Below, piece after piece: positions 1-8,617 of a DNA stretch of 64,000 nucleotides; position 1 is the first letter of the stretch, and every line of letters starts with the position of its first letter. Origin of the DNA: a bacterium (lineage in GTDB: Bacteria; Sysuimicrobiota; Sysuimicrobiia; Sysuimicrobiales; Segetimicrobiaceae); assembly GCA_035295165.1 (NCBI GenBank), contig DATGJN010000113.1, positions 1 through 64,000 of the forward strand, in the 5' to 3' direction. Below the pieces are notes generated by a model, which was not told the origin of the DNA, did no database searches, and saw only the letters and a program-made list of their open reading frames with translations. A program made the translations under genes and the position numbers.

Positions 1-51
1 GCGTTGCATGAGCATGAGCCGATGATGGCGAACGCTGTCCTCGAGGGTCAC
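1..51 (-). CDS. Partial transposase/integrase-like protein (N-terminus only)
   Basis: Seventeen codons are visible before the gene leaves the window on the left. A GTG at 49-51 is preceded on the minus strand by a GGAAGGAGGGAG ribosome binding site, which fixes the start. The readable residues are MTLEDSVRHHRLMLMQR. Starts of this kind (LED-x-VR-x-HRL-x-x-LQR) are familiar from the helix-turn-helix end of IS481-like integrases, so a mobile-element gene is the best guess. Seventeen residues cannot prove it, and another HTH protein is possible. Confidence 0.4.
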   Translation of the reverse strand, partial: MTLEDSVRHHRLMLMQR

Positions 52-187
52 GTCCGTCTCCCTCCTTCCGAAACCCGCCAGGTCTCGGTTGGAGTATTCG
101 GAGGTTGGACTGTGACCCTCTTGCTGTCACGGGAGGTACCCTTCCAAGTGTCAACACTACATCCAATCAGTACATCCTAGGGGGCGC
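52..187. other. Intergenic strip between transposase-like start and kdpD
   Basis: No gene is seen here. If the left-hand gene is an insertion-sequence transposase, the 5' terminal repeat of the element should lie in this strip. The minus-strand stretch TGTAGTGTTGACA around 147-162 is a candidate end, but the other end is outside the window, so no inverted repeat can be shown. Confidence 0.3.
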
Positions 188-2893
188 TCACGCGCCCGCG
201 GCTTCCGTCGCGGACGGCCTCCGAGACGCTCCCAGCGGCAGCGCCACGGTGACCGCGAGCCCTCCCCCACCCCGGTTCTCCGCCCAGATGCGCCCCCCGT
301 GGAGTTCCACGATGCCCGCCGCGATCGTCAACCCGAGCCCGACCCCGCCCGCGTCGCCCGGCCGGCGGATGCGGTGGAACTTGTCGAAGATGCGGTTCAG
401 TTGGTCGTGCGGCACACCGGGTCCGCGGTCGGCAACCTGGATGCACACCTGCCCGTCCTCCCACCACGCGCGGACGTCGATGGCGGTGGTCGGCGGCGTG
501 TAGCGCAGGGCGTTGTCGAGGACGTTGATCAACGCCTGGATCATCAGCACAAAGTCCATCGGGATCTGGGGAAGGTTGGGTTCCACCGCGACCTTGATCT
601 CGCGTCCCGTGAGCGCGTCGCCCATCTGCGTCAAGACCGCACCGACCAGGTCCTCGATGTCCGCGCGCTCCAGCCGAAGCCTGACGGCCCCTCCCCCGAG
701 CCGCGTCATCTCCAACAGGTTGCCGACGAGCCGGTTGAGGTAGTCCGCCTGCTCCTTCGCGGTCTCCAGCAACTCCCGCCGCGTCTCGGCGTCCAGCACC
801 GCGTCTGCGTCGACGAGGCTGCTGACCGCGCCCGTGATCGAGGCGAGCGGCGTGCGCAGATCGTGCGAGATCGAGTTCAGCAGGGCCGACTGGAGCCTCT
901 CCGTTTCGCGCGACAGCTCCAGGCGGCGCGAGACGTCCGCGAGGTTGGCCCGCTCGATTGCGAGCGCGGCCTGACTGGCGAACGCCTGGAGCAGACGCCG
1001 CTGCTCCTGCGTAAGATGGTCCCCCTCGTCGGGCGGGCGCGTGATCCCGAGCACGCCGACGACGGCCTGGGCGGTCTTGAGGGGCAGATACCGCGCGCGC
1101 GCACCCGGCAGCGTGTCGGTGCCGTACCCGGCGGGCTCGCCGTGCCGGAACGCGTACGTCGCCACCGCCAGTTCGTTCTCGTCGAGCGGAAACTTCGGCG
1201 CCATCAGCGCCGGCCGGAGCGACTCCCCGGCCGGCAGGAGGACCGCGCCGTCGCGCCCGAACGTCGCGGCCAGATGCCGAAGGACGACGTCCACGATCCG
1301 GTCGACGTCTCGCGCGGCGGCGAGATCGTTGCTGAGCGCGTACAAGACCGTCGTGTACGCCTCGCGGCGCCTGACGGCCTGCGCCTGTTCCCGCGCGCGG
1401 CCCGCCAACGTGCTGATCACCAGGCCGACGACGAGCAGGCCCGCAAACGTGAGCAGATACTGCGTGTCGGACGCTCGAAACGAGAAGCGCGGGGGCGCGA
1501 TGAAGAAGTCGTACGCGAGGACACCGAGCGTGGCGGTGGTCACCGCCGGCCCCCGTCCCCACTGCAGCGCAACGATCACGACGGCGAGCATATACAGCAT
1601 CGTCAGATTCGCCGCGTCGATGAGCCCGCGGACGAGCAGGCTCACCGCGGTCACCGCGGCGACGATCGCGATGCTGTACAGGTAGGGCCGGCGCGGCTGT
1701 GACCGCCGTGCCGGCCGCGCCACCGCGGGGAGCGGGCCCGCCTCGGCCGGGCTGCTCACGACGTAGACATCCATGGCGCCGCTGGCTCGCATGACGCGGT
1801 CGACCACCGACTCCCGGAACCACTCGACCCAGCGCGGCCGGTGCGAGGCGCCCACGAAGATCTTCGTCACGTTCTGCGCGCGCGCGTACCGGATGATCTC
1901 TTCGGCGGGGTCAACGCCCGGCAGGGTCACGGTCCGCGCCCCGAGTTCCTCGCCGAGCCGAAGTGTGCGGGCGATCCGATCGAGCGCGGCCTCCGACAGC
2001 GAGCTCTCCTTGCTCGTCTCCACGTGGAGCACGATCCATTCCGCATCGAGCCCGGCGGCCAGTCGCCGGCCGGCACGCACGAGCCGCTCGCCGATCGGCT
2101 CCCCGTTGACGCACACGAGCACCCGCTCGCCCGCGGGCCAGGGCCCGGGGATGGCGTGCGCGCCCATGTACGCGCGCATCGCCTGGTCCACGTGGCCGGC
2201 CAGGTAGCGCAGCGCCAACTCCCGCAGGGCCGTCAGATTTCCGGGGCGGAAAAACTTCTGAATCGCCTGGACGGCCTGCCCCGGCACGTACACCTTGCCT
2301 TCGCGTAACCGCTCGATCAATTCATCGGGCGAGACGTCGACCAGCTCCACCTCGTCGGCCGTCTCCACGATACGGTCGGGGATCGTCTCCCGTACGGTGA
2401 TGCCCGTGATCTGCGCGACCACGTCGTTGAGGCTCTCGATATGCTGGACGTTCAGAGTGGTGAAGACGTCGATCCCGGCCGCGAGCACCTCCTCGACGTC
2501 CTGACACCGCTTGGGGTGCCGGGAGCCCGGCGCGTTCGTGTGGGCGAGCTCGTCGATGATCGCGAGGTCCGGGCCTGCGGCGAGCACGCCGTCGAGATCG
2601 AGCTCCTCGAGCGCGACCCCCCGGTACTCCACGCGGCGCCGCGGGAGCATGGGCAGCCCGGTGAGCAGCGCCTCCGTCTCCGCCCGGCCGTGGGTTTCCA
2701 CGTACGCGATGAGCACGCGGCGCCCGTGCGCCACTTGCGCCCGTGCGGCCTCCAGCATCGCGTACGTCTTCCCGACGCCGGCCGCGTACCCGAGGAACAG
2801 CTTCAGCTTGCCCCGCTGCCGGCGGCGCTCCTCGGTCTCGGCCTCGCGGAGGAACGCTTCCGGACGCGGCCGCTCGGCTTCACCGCTCCGCAC
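188..2893 (-). CDS. kdpD: KdpD osmosensitive K+ channel sensor histidine kinase
   Basis: Membrane sensor kinase that responds to K+ limitation and phosphorylates KdpE. At 901 aa it has the usual full length. The N-terminal KdpD domain carries a Walker-A-like GYAAGVGKT at about 35-43, followed by a universal-stress-protein-like domain (about 255-380). Four closely spaced membrane segments lie at about 403-495, then a GAF-like region, then the kinase core with the phospho-acceptor His677 in SISHDLRTPL and an N-box NVLDNALRYTP near 790-800. The start is a GTG. It lies 33 bp downstream of kdpE, so the pair is probably co-transcribed, in the reverse of the usual kdpD-kdpE order. No kdpFABC genes are visible in the window. 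Confidence 0.95.
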   Translation of the reverse strand: MRSGEAERPRPEAFLREAETEERRRQRGKLKLFLGYAAGVGKTYAMLEAARAQVAHGRRVLIAYVETHGRAETEALLTGLPMLPRRRVEYRGVALEELDLDGVLAAGPDLAIIDELAHTNAPGSRHPKRCQDVEEVLAAGIDVFTTLNVQHIESLNDVVAQITGITVRETIPDRIVETADEVELVDVSPDELIERLREGKVYVPGQAVQAIQKFFRPGNLTALRELALRYLAGHVDQAMRAYMGAHAIPGPWPAGERVLVCVNGEPIGERLVRAGRRLAAGLDAEWIVLHVETSKESSLSEAALDRIARTLRLGEELGARTVTLPGVDPAEEIIRYARAQNVTKIFVGASHRPRWVEWFRESVVDRVMRASGAMDVYVVSSPAEAGPLPAVARPARRSQPRRPYLYSIAIVAAVTAVSLLVRGLIDAANLTMLYMLAVVIVALQWGRGPAVTTATLGVLAYDFFIAPPRFSFRASDTQYLLTFAGLLVVGLVISTLAGRAREQAQAVRRREAYTTVLYALSNDLAAARDVDRIVDVVLRHLAATFGRDGAVLLPAGESLRPALMAPKFPLDENELAVATYAFRHGEPAGYGTDTLPGARARYLPLKTAQAVVGVLGITRPPDEGDHLTQEQRRLLQAFASQAALAIERANLADVSRRLELSRETERLQSALLNSISHDLRTPLASITGAVSSLVDADAVLDAETRRELLETAKEQADYLNRLVGNLLEMTRLGGGAVRLRLERADIEDLVGAVLTQMGDALTGREIKVAVEPNLPQIPMDFVLMIQALINVLDNALRYTPPTTAIDVRAWWEDGQVCIQVADRGPGVPHDQLNRIFDKFHRIRRPGDAGGVGLGLTIAAGIVELHGGRIWAENRGGGGLAVTVALPLGASRRPSATEAAGA

Positions 2894-2926
2894 GGCTACT
2901 CGCCTCGTTCCGAGATCCGGCGGCGC

Positions 2927-3634
2927 TCACGTTGCCGCGCGCAGCCGATACCCGACCCCGGGTTCCGTCAGGATGTACTGGGGTCGCGCAGGATCCGGCT
3001 CGACCTTGTGACGCAGCTTGCTGATGTTCACCCGCAGCAAATTCGTGTCGGGGTCGTACCCGGGGCCCCAGACTTCGCGCATAAGATGCCGGTGGATCAG
3101 GACCTTGCCGGCGTGCACCGCGAGCGTCTTCAGCAGGACATACTCAATCGGCGTGAGCGAGATCTCCCGCCCCGACACCGTCACGACGCGATGCGCGACG
3201 TCCACGACGAGGTCCCCCGTCGCGATTACGGGCTCTTCCGCCGGGCGGGCGGCGTGCCGCAAGGCCACGCGGACGCGCGCCAGCAGCTCGCCGGTGCTGA
3301 AGGGCTTGGTGAGGTAATCGTCCGCCCCGGCGTCCAACGCCGCGATCTTGTCCTCGTCCTGCCCCCGCACGGACAGCACCACGATAGGAATTGCGGACCA
3401 CTCCCGGAGCCGCCGGGTCACCTCGATGCCGTCCGTGTCAGGCAGGCTGAGATCGAGAATGATCAGGTCCGGCCGCTGCGCCGCCGTGGCCTCTTCACCC
3501 TCCTGCGCCGACGCCGCCTCGAGCACGCGGTAGCCGTGCGCGGTCAGCGACACGCGCAGGAACCGGCGGATCGCCAACTCGTCATCGACCACCAGAATGC
3601 GGGGTCCGTCCTCACCCATACCGCGGATCTTCAT
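2927..3634 (-). CDS. kdpE: KdpE response regulator
   Basis: OmpR-family response regulator of 235 aa, partner of the KdpD kinase encoded just downstream. The receiver domain has the acidic pair D17/D18, the phospho-acceptor D61 in LILDLSLPD and the conserved K110 in LTKPF. A C-terminal winged helix follows (about 135-232) with the typical ending VEPDPARPQYILTEPGVGYR. The ATG at 3632-3634 directly abuts an AAGGAG motif, which is too close for an ideal site; ATG at 3619 is an alternative start with the same motif 15 nt away. It is the first gene of the kdpE-kdpD pair and divergent from the M19 dipeptidase. In known systems the regulon is kdpFABC, which is not present here. Confidence 0.93.
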   Translation of the reverse strand: MKIRGMGEDGPRILVVDDELAIRRFLRVSLTAHGYRVLEAASAQEGEEATAAQRPDLIILDLSLPDTDGIEVTRRLREWSAIPIVVLSVRGQDEDKIAALDAGADDYLTKPFSTGELLARVRVALRHAARPAEEPVIATGDLVVDVAHRVVTVSGREISLTPIEYVLLKTLAVHAGKVLIHRHLMREVWGPGYDPDTNLLRVNISKLRHKVEPDPARPQYILTEPGVGYRLRAAT

Positions 3635-3775
3635 CTCCTTCCGTCCGGGAGCCCCCCGCCCGGCACGGCGCGCCGGGGGTCACTATCCACCCGGTTCAAC
3701 TCTAGCATAAACGGTCGAGGAGCGACGCGGCCAGCGTCGAACCCCCCGGTATCAGACCCATGAGGAGGGCTCGAC

Positions 3776-4861
3776 GTGCTGGTCGTGGACAGTCATCTCG
3801 ACCTGTCGATGAACGCGCTCCAATGGAACCGCAACCTGCTCGCCTCGGTACAGACGATCCGGACCCAAGAGAACTACACGCCGGGCAAGGGCCGAGGCCA
3901 GGGCACCGTCGCCTTTCCCGAGATGCGGCGCGGGCGCGTCGCGGTCAGCTTCGCCACGCTCATCGCGCGGTCGACGGGCAGGCCGGCCCCTCACATCGAC
4001 TACGCGACGACCGCCCAAGCCTACGGCGCGGCGCACGGCCAGCTCGCCTACTACCGCGCGCTTGAGCGACAAGGACACGTGCGTATCCTCGGCGACGCCG
4101 CCGGGCTCGACGCCCACGTGGCGGAGTGGGAAGCCTGGGACGCCGCGCACCCGAGTGACAGCCCGGCCCCCACGCCCCCGCTCGGGTTCGCGATCAGTCT
4201 AGAAGGGGCCGACCCCATTCTCGACCCCGACGATCTCGCCGCGTGGCACGCGGCGGGACTGCGGATGATCGGCCTGACGCACTACGGCCCCGGACGCTAC
4301 GCGGGCGGCACCGGCACGGAAAACGGGCTCTCCGACCTCGGCGTCGCGCTGCTGGCGCAGATGCAGCGGCTCCGCGTCGTCCTCGACCTCACGCACTCCT
4401 CCGACCAGGCGTTTTGGCAGACGCTTGACCGATGGGACGGCCGCGTCATGGCCAGTCACAACAACTGCCGCGCGCTCGCGCCCCATCAGCGCCAGTTCTC
4501 CGACGACCAGATCCGCGCCATCATCGAACGCGACGGGGTGATCGGGGCCGCGCTGGACTGCTGGATGATCATGCCCGGCTGGCGGCACGGCGACCCGAAC
4601 GAGCACATCACCCTGCGTCACGTCGTCGACCACATCGACCACGTCTGCCACCTCGCCGGCAACTGCCGGCACGTCGCGATCGGCACCGATCTCGACGGAG
4701 GCTTTGGCCGCGAAGGCACCCCGCACGACCTCGACACGATCGCGGATCTCCAGAACATCGCCGTCCTCCTCGAGGAGCGCCACTACCCGCCGGCGGACAT
4801 CGCCGCGATCATGCACGGCAACTGGCTCCGATTCCTGCGGGCCGAATGGGCGCACCCGTAA
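3776..4861 (+). CDS. Membrane dipeptidase (peptidase family M19)
   Basis: Zinc dipeptidase of the renal dipeptidase (M19) family, which hydrolyses dipeptides, often with a D-residue at the C-terminal position. The 361 aa protein shows the metal-binding His7-x-Asp9 in VDSHLDL, the bridging glutamate in ISLEGAD, the LTHSSD and ASHNNCRAL histidine motifs, and IGTDLDGGFG near the C-terminus. The GTG start is set by a strong GAGGAGG at 3762-3768, seven bases upstream. No signal peptide is seen, so it is probably cytoplasmic. It stands alone and is divergent from kdpED. Confidence 0.9.
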   Translation: MLVVDSHLDLSMNALQWNRNLLASVQTIRTQENYTPGKGRGQGTVAFPEMRRGRVAVSFATLIARSTGRPAPHIDYATTAQAYGAAHGQLAYYRALERQGHVRILGDAAGLDAHVAEWEAWDAAHPSDSPAPTPPLGFAISLEGADPILDPDDLAAWHAAGLRMIGLTHYGPGRYAGGTGTENGLSDLGVALLAQMQRLRVVLDLTHSSDQAFWQTLDRWDGRVMASHNNCRALAPHQRQFSDDQIRAIIERDGVIGAALDCWMIMPGWRHGDPNEHITLRHVVDHIDHVCHLAGNCRHVAIGTDLDGGFGREGTPHDLDTIADLQNIAVLLEERHYPPADIAAIMHGNWLRFLRAEWAHP

Positions 4862-4961
4862 CGGGTCCCGGGACGATAGCACGCTGCAGCTTGGGCCGGT
4901 CGGCGGCGAAGCCGTGGGGCGTCGGTCGAGTCTCGGGAACGGCCGCGGCGGCGTTTAGGCG

Positions 4962-5462
4962 TCAGTCGAACTCCCGCCTCGGCGGCGCTTGATCCACCCC
5001 CACCCGCCCCGCGGTGATTTCGGCGACGAAATAGTTCTCCCCGCGCACGGGAGCGCCGGCCAATCGCCGCCGGGTCGCGATCTGTCCGACATGCGTCAGC
5101 GCGTCGGCGATGGGACCCTGAAAGAGGCGCTCCACCGGAGCACGCAAGGGCGCATCCGAGGCAAGGTACGCGTCGAACGCTTGGAGCGAAACGAAGAAGC
5201 GCTCGATTTGCTCGGGCCATGCCAACACATGGGAGTTGTGCCACGCCTGCGTCCCCTTCGCCAGCGACAGCGCCCAATCGAGCAGGTCGCCCATGTGGGC
5301 GAGGATCTCCCCCGGGGTCCGGGCCGTGTCCGAGATCCGGAACTCCCCGAAGTCGGCCGGCGCGCCGCGCAGGGCCTTTGCGGCCCGGTACGCCAACGTG
5401 GCCACGCAGTGGCGAAGAACGCGCCGGCCGGAGCCGGCGGCCGCCTGTTCGATATCTGTCAT
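4962..5462 (-). CDS. DinB-like (DUF664-type) four-helix-bundle protein
   Basis: A 166 aa protein beginning MTDIEQ, with an AAGGAGG ribosome binding site just upstream; the open frame extends further but has no better start. It reads as a DinB/YfiT-like helical bundle: a histidine in RHCVATLAYR, another in ILAHMGDLLDWAL, and a third in ALTHVGQIATRRRLAGAP followed by GENYF. These match the three-histidine metal site of the superfamily. Members include thiol-dependent transferases and damage-inducible proteins, and the substrate cannot be told from sequence. It is transcribed alone, convergent with the M19 peptidase. Confidence 0.75.
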   Translation of the reverse strand: MTDIEQAAAGSGRRVLRHCVATLAYRAAKALRGAPADFGEFRISDTARTPGEILAHMGDLLDWALSLAKGTQAWHNSHVLAWPEQIERFFVSLQAFDAYLASDAPLRAPVERLFQGPIADALTHVGQIATRRRLAGAPVRGENYFVAEITAGRVGVDQAPPRREFD

Positions 5463-5882
5463 GATTGGTCGGCCTCCTTGGACACTCGCGCTCCCACCGC
5501 ACCATCGACGTGAGACACGCGCAGATAGACGGTCTGCCAATTGCGAGGGAATGCAACGATATCGACGCGTAGTTTAGCAGCGAACCCGCGGATCTCCTGG
5601 CAACGCCACTGCCCGTGGGGACGCGACGCCGTCACGTCCCTGCGGCCGACCGGCGAGGAAGGCGCGCTGATTGTGGAGAGGCTGCGCGGCGTTTGGGCGA
5701 GAAGCGGTGGAGGCGCGTACACGCCCGCCACAGTCCGCTGCGGGACGGCCGTGCGCATACCACCACGGCAGCGCATGCGCCGTCTCGACACGCGCCAGCG
5801 CGGAGCGCTGACAGAACCGGGGAGCCAACGGAGACGGTTGAACGGCGCGAGGATCTCGTTCTGAGCGCGGGGGGAGGTTGAG
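5463..5882. other. 420 bp intergenic region, no gene seen
   Basis: This region separates the divergent DinB-like and DUF4260 genes. Several short open frames exist on both strands, but none has a ribosome binding site or recognisable protein character. It presumably carries the two promoters; no convincing -35/-10 pair could be picked out. Confidence 0.5.
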
Positions 5883-6221
5883 ATGGGAAGGCTGCTCGGT
5901 CCCGACGTCCTCGTCCGTCTGGAGGGGCTTGTCGCACTTGTGCTAGCGGTGTGGGCGTACGGGATGCAGGGGGACGGTTGGTTGCTCTTTATCGCGCTGT
6001 TCCTCGTCCCCGACGCGGCGATGCTCGGCTACCTTGCGGGGCCGCGGGTGGGGGCAGCCATCTACAACGTGTTCCATACATACGCCCTTGCCGGTGCCGT
6101 GGCCGGCCTGGGTGTCGTGACCGGCCGCGATCTCATGGTGTCCTGCGCGCTCATCCTGACGGCGCACATCGGAATCGACCGACTGCTTGGCTTTGGTCTC
6201 AAATACCCGAGCGGATTCTAG
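5883..6221 (+). CDS. DUF4260 family membrane protein
   Basis: A 112 aa integral membrane protein that matches the DUF4260 pattern from start to end: RLEGLVALVLAVWAY near the N-terminus, then LFLVPDAAMLGYLAGPRVGA, YNVFHTYAL, and AHIGIDRLLGFGLKYP at the C-terminus. About four hydrophobic segments are visible. A GGGGGAGG motif five bases before the ATG supports the start. The family function is unknown. It is a single gene between an intergenic region and the convergent pilus operon. Confidence 0.85.
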   Translation: MGRLLGPDVLVRLEGLVALVLAVWAYGMQGDGWLLFIALFLVPDAAMLGYLAGPRVGAAIYNVFHTYALAGAVAGLGVVTGRDLMVSCALILTAHIGIDRLLGFGLKYPSGF

Positions 6222-6289
6222 GAAACGCACCTGCAGCGGCTGTAGCCAACCGGGTCAGGCAGCAGAGTGGGGCCGCCGCGGTCGCCCCG

Positions 6290-7111
6290 CTACGCCCGTA
6301 GTCCGTCGTACACCCACAGCACCGCCCACACATACCACTGCGTCTCTGCGTACGGAGGGATCCCGCCCCAACGCCGCACGGCCCCTCCGCCGGCGTTGTA
6401 CGCGGCCAGCGCAAGCGGAAGACTGTGGAACTCGTCGACATCCAGCCGCAGCAGCCACGCTGTCCCCATCAGGTTCTGCAGCGGGTCGCGGGGGTCGACG
6501 CCCAACCCGGCCGCGGTCTCGGGCATGAGCTGGCCCAGGCCTTCAGCGCCGGCGGACGAGACGGACTGGTGGTTGAACCGACTCTCGATGAAGACGACGG
6601 AGGCTACGATGCGCGGATCGATGCCGTAGCGCGTCGCCGCGCTGAGCAGCGTGGAGCCGAGCCACTGCGACTGTGCCGCGGACAGCGACGGGTTCACGGC
6701 GTGCACGAACACGGCATACTCTGCGGGTGAGCGCAGGTGCCAACGCGGGCGCGCCACTTCGACGCCGAGCTGCCGGAGCCAGGTGATCGCGCAACTCTGC
6801 TCGGCCAACGACGGATGTCGGCGGAGCGCCTCGTTGAACCACGCCAGGGCGACCGCACGATCCCCGCGCGCCATCGCGACCGCCCCGAGCCAGAGCGCCG
6901 GGCGCGCCGCCCCGGGCGCTTCGCTTGCCGCCTGGGCGAACGCGGTCCACGCCTCTTCGAGGCGCCCGCTCTGGTAGAGCGATTGCCCGCGGGCCAGCAG
7001 CGCCCACATGTCGGCCGCGTCGCTCCGCGCAGCGGCGCCCGCCACGAGAAGCGCGGCGAGCACAACGGCGGCGGCAATGCCGCGCCCTCTCCCCACGTTA
7101 TCCGGCGACAC
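6290..7111 (-). CDS. Secreted lytic transglycosylase (SLT) with N-terminal TPR region
   Basis: Predicted periplasmic peptidoglycan lytic transglycosylase of 273 aa. A signal peptide (about 1-33) is followed by a TPR-like helical part (about 35-100) and an SLT/lysozyme-fold domain (about 150-270). The catalytic glutamate is E176 in VVFIESRFNH, followed by the diagnostic GAEGLGQLMPETA and ALAAYNAGGGAV. The GTG start overlaps the end of pilD by 14 bp. It is the last gene of the pilM-Q operon, so a role in opening the cell wall for pilus assembly is a fair inference. Confidence 0.9.
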   Translation of the reverse strand: MSPDNVGRGRGIAAAVVLAALLVAGAAARSDAADMWALLARGQSLYQSGRLEEAWTAFAQAASEAPGAARPALWLGAVAMARGDRAVALAWFNEALRRHPSLAEQSCAITWLRQLGVEVARPRWHLRSPAEYAVFVHAVNPSLSAAQSQWLGSTLLSAATRYGIDPRIVASVVFIESRFNHQSVSSAGAEGLGQLMPETAAGLGVDPRDPLQNLMGTAWLLRLDVDEFHSLPLALAAYNAGGGAVRRWGGIPPYAETQWYVWAVLWVYDGLRA

Positions 7112-7874
7112 GGCTCACGTACCAGCGCAGGAGGCTGGGCCCCCACCACAACGCGAGCAGCGCCCCGCCGGCGAGCATCGGCCCGAACGGCACGTAGTCG
7201 CGGCGCCCCTTTGTTCGGCTGGCGAGCAGGACGACCCCGACGACGCCCCCCACAAAGATGCCGAGCAGGATCGCGAGCGCCCCGATCGGCCACCCGAGAA
7301 AGGCACCGATCATCGCCGCCAGCTTGACGTCGCCGAGCCCCATCGCTTCCGCCCCGGCGATCATGGAGCCCAGCACGGTGACCAGGAAGAGGCCCCCGCC
7401 GAGCGCGCCCGCCGTAAGCACCGAACCGGCGACGGCGCCCCACCCCGCCGGAACGGCGCCGAGGATCCCCAGGGCGATACCGGGATACGTGATCGCGTTC
7501 GGGATGATCCGGTGATCGAGATCGATGAAGAACACGATGACGAGGAGCGTTTCCAGCACCATCGCTCGGAGCGCCTCGAACCCCGGGCCGAACAGGAGCG
7601 CCGTCTGCGCGAACACCACGCCCATGAGCACCTCGAGCAGCAGGTATCGCCGCCCGATCGCGCCGCGGCAGTGGCGGCAGCGGCCGCGCAACAAGAGGAA
7701 GCTCAGGATCGGGATGTTGTCGTACCAGCGGACGGGCGCGCCGCACCCGGGACAGTGAGATCCGGGCCACACGATCGACTCATGCCGGGGCATCCGGCTG
7801 ATGCACACGCTCGCGAAGCTGCCGACGATCGCCCCGAGGCAGAAGGCGTAGATCCAGAGACCGAACGATATCAT
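7098..7874 (-). CDS. pilD: Prepilin peptidase / N-methyltransferase
   Basis: Inner-membrane aspartic peptidase (A24 family) that cleaves the leader of type IV prepilins and methylates the new N-terminus. At 258 aa it is full length. The cytoplasmic zinc loop has the four cysteines C41, C44, C66 and C69. The catalytic aspartates are visible in FFIDLDHRIIPN (D118/D120) and in GLGDVKL (D182). About eight membrane segments are present. It lies between the TPR gene and the lytic transglycosylase in the pilus operon. Its substrates are probably the major and minor pilins encoded elsewhere in this window. Confidence 0.95.
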   Translation of the reverse strand: MISFGLWIYAFCLGAIVGSFASVCISRMPRHESIVWPGSHCPGCGAPVRWYDNIPILSFLLLRGRCRHCRGAIGRRYLLLEVLMGVVFAQTALLFGPGFEALRAMVLETLLVIVFFIDLDHRIIPNAITYPGIALGILGAVPAGWGAVAGSVLTAGALGGGLFLVTVLGSMIAGAEAMGLGDVKLAAMIGAFLGWPIGALAILLGIFVGGVVGVVLLASRTKGRRDYVPFGPMLAGGALLALWWGPSLLRWYVSRVAG

Positions 7875-7942
7875 CGTCTAGGCCGCGGCACGTCCGCCCG
7901 ACCCGTGCATCCGGCGCCCCGTCGAGGCAGCGGCCGGCCGGG

Positions 7943-8617
7943 TCACGGGCACTGTTGCACCAGGGTGTACCCTCGGGAGACAGCATCCCACTTGTCGAGA
8001 AAGATGACAAGATGCCGCATCGGCGGGAGGTGGCACGACAGCGGGTACAGCTGCTTCGTGTCGGTATCCCCGGCGTAGACGAAATCCGACGCCCGGAACG
8101 CCGGGTTGGCCGGCGCCAGCGTGCTCGGCGCGGGCGGGATCACCACGGTCGGTCCGCCCCGCGGTGCCGCCGGCGGCATCGCGCCCGTGTATTGCGAAAG
8201 ATCCACGCTCAACGCATTCAGCCGATCCCCGGCGTCAAACGACTTGTCCACGTCCCCGGCCGTATAGTACGCCTCCTCCAGCAGCAGCCAGGCGCCGATG
8301 TTCTTCGGGTTCAAGGACACGGCGCGCTCCAGGGCGGCGATCGCGCGCTGCAGGTAGTCCGCGCCGTACGAGATCGTCCCGTTTCGGTTGAGACTGGACG
8401 CCTGCCAGTACGCCACCCCGAGCCAATAGTACGCGTCCGCGTCCTGATCGGACGCGGCGACGGCCTGCTGGTACACGGCGATCGACTGCTGGAACTCGGC
8501 CTCCGTCGGATGGATGACAGTGTCCGCGTACGGAGGCACGGCGGCGCCGGCCGTGGTCACAAACGCGACCACGGCGGCGACGCACAGCCCCACAACCTGT
8601 CCGACAGGTGACCTCAT
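7943..8617 (-). CDS. Secreted TPR protein of the pilus operon
   Basis: A 224 aa exported protein with a signal peptide ending near AGAA (about residue 25). It has two to three TPR-like helix pairs (about 40-135, with YYWLGVAYWQASS and ALERAVSLNPKN), a proline/alanine-rich linker, then a C-terminal piece of about 60 aa with two cysteines. Its ATG overlaps the stop of pilQ (ATGA), so the two are translationally coupled. The position next to the secretin suggests a pilotin-like or PilF/PilW-like role in PilQ assembly, although no lipobox is present. The C-terminal part is not recognised. Confidence 0.7.
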   Translation of the reverse strand: MRSPVGQVVGLCVAAVVAFVTTAGAAVPPYADTVIHPTEAEFQQSIAVYQQAVAASDQDADAYYWLGVAYWQASSLNRNGTISYGADYLQRAIAALERAVSLNPKNIGAWLLLEEAYYTAGDVDKSFDAGDRLNALSVDLSQYTGAMPPAAPRGGPTVVIPPAPSTLAPANPAFRASDFVYAGDTDTKQLYPLSCHLPPMRHLVIFLDKWDAVSRGYTLVQQCP

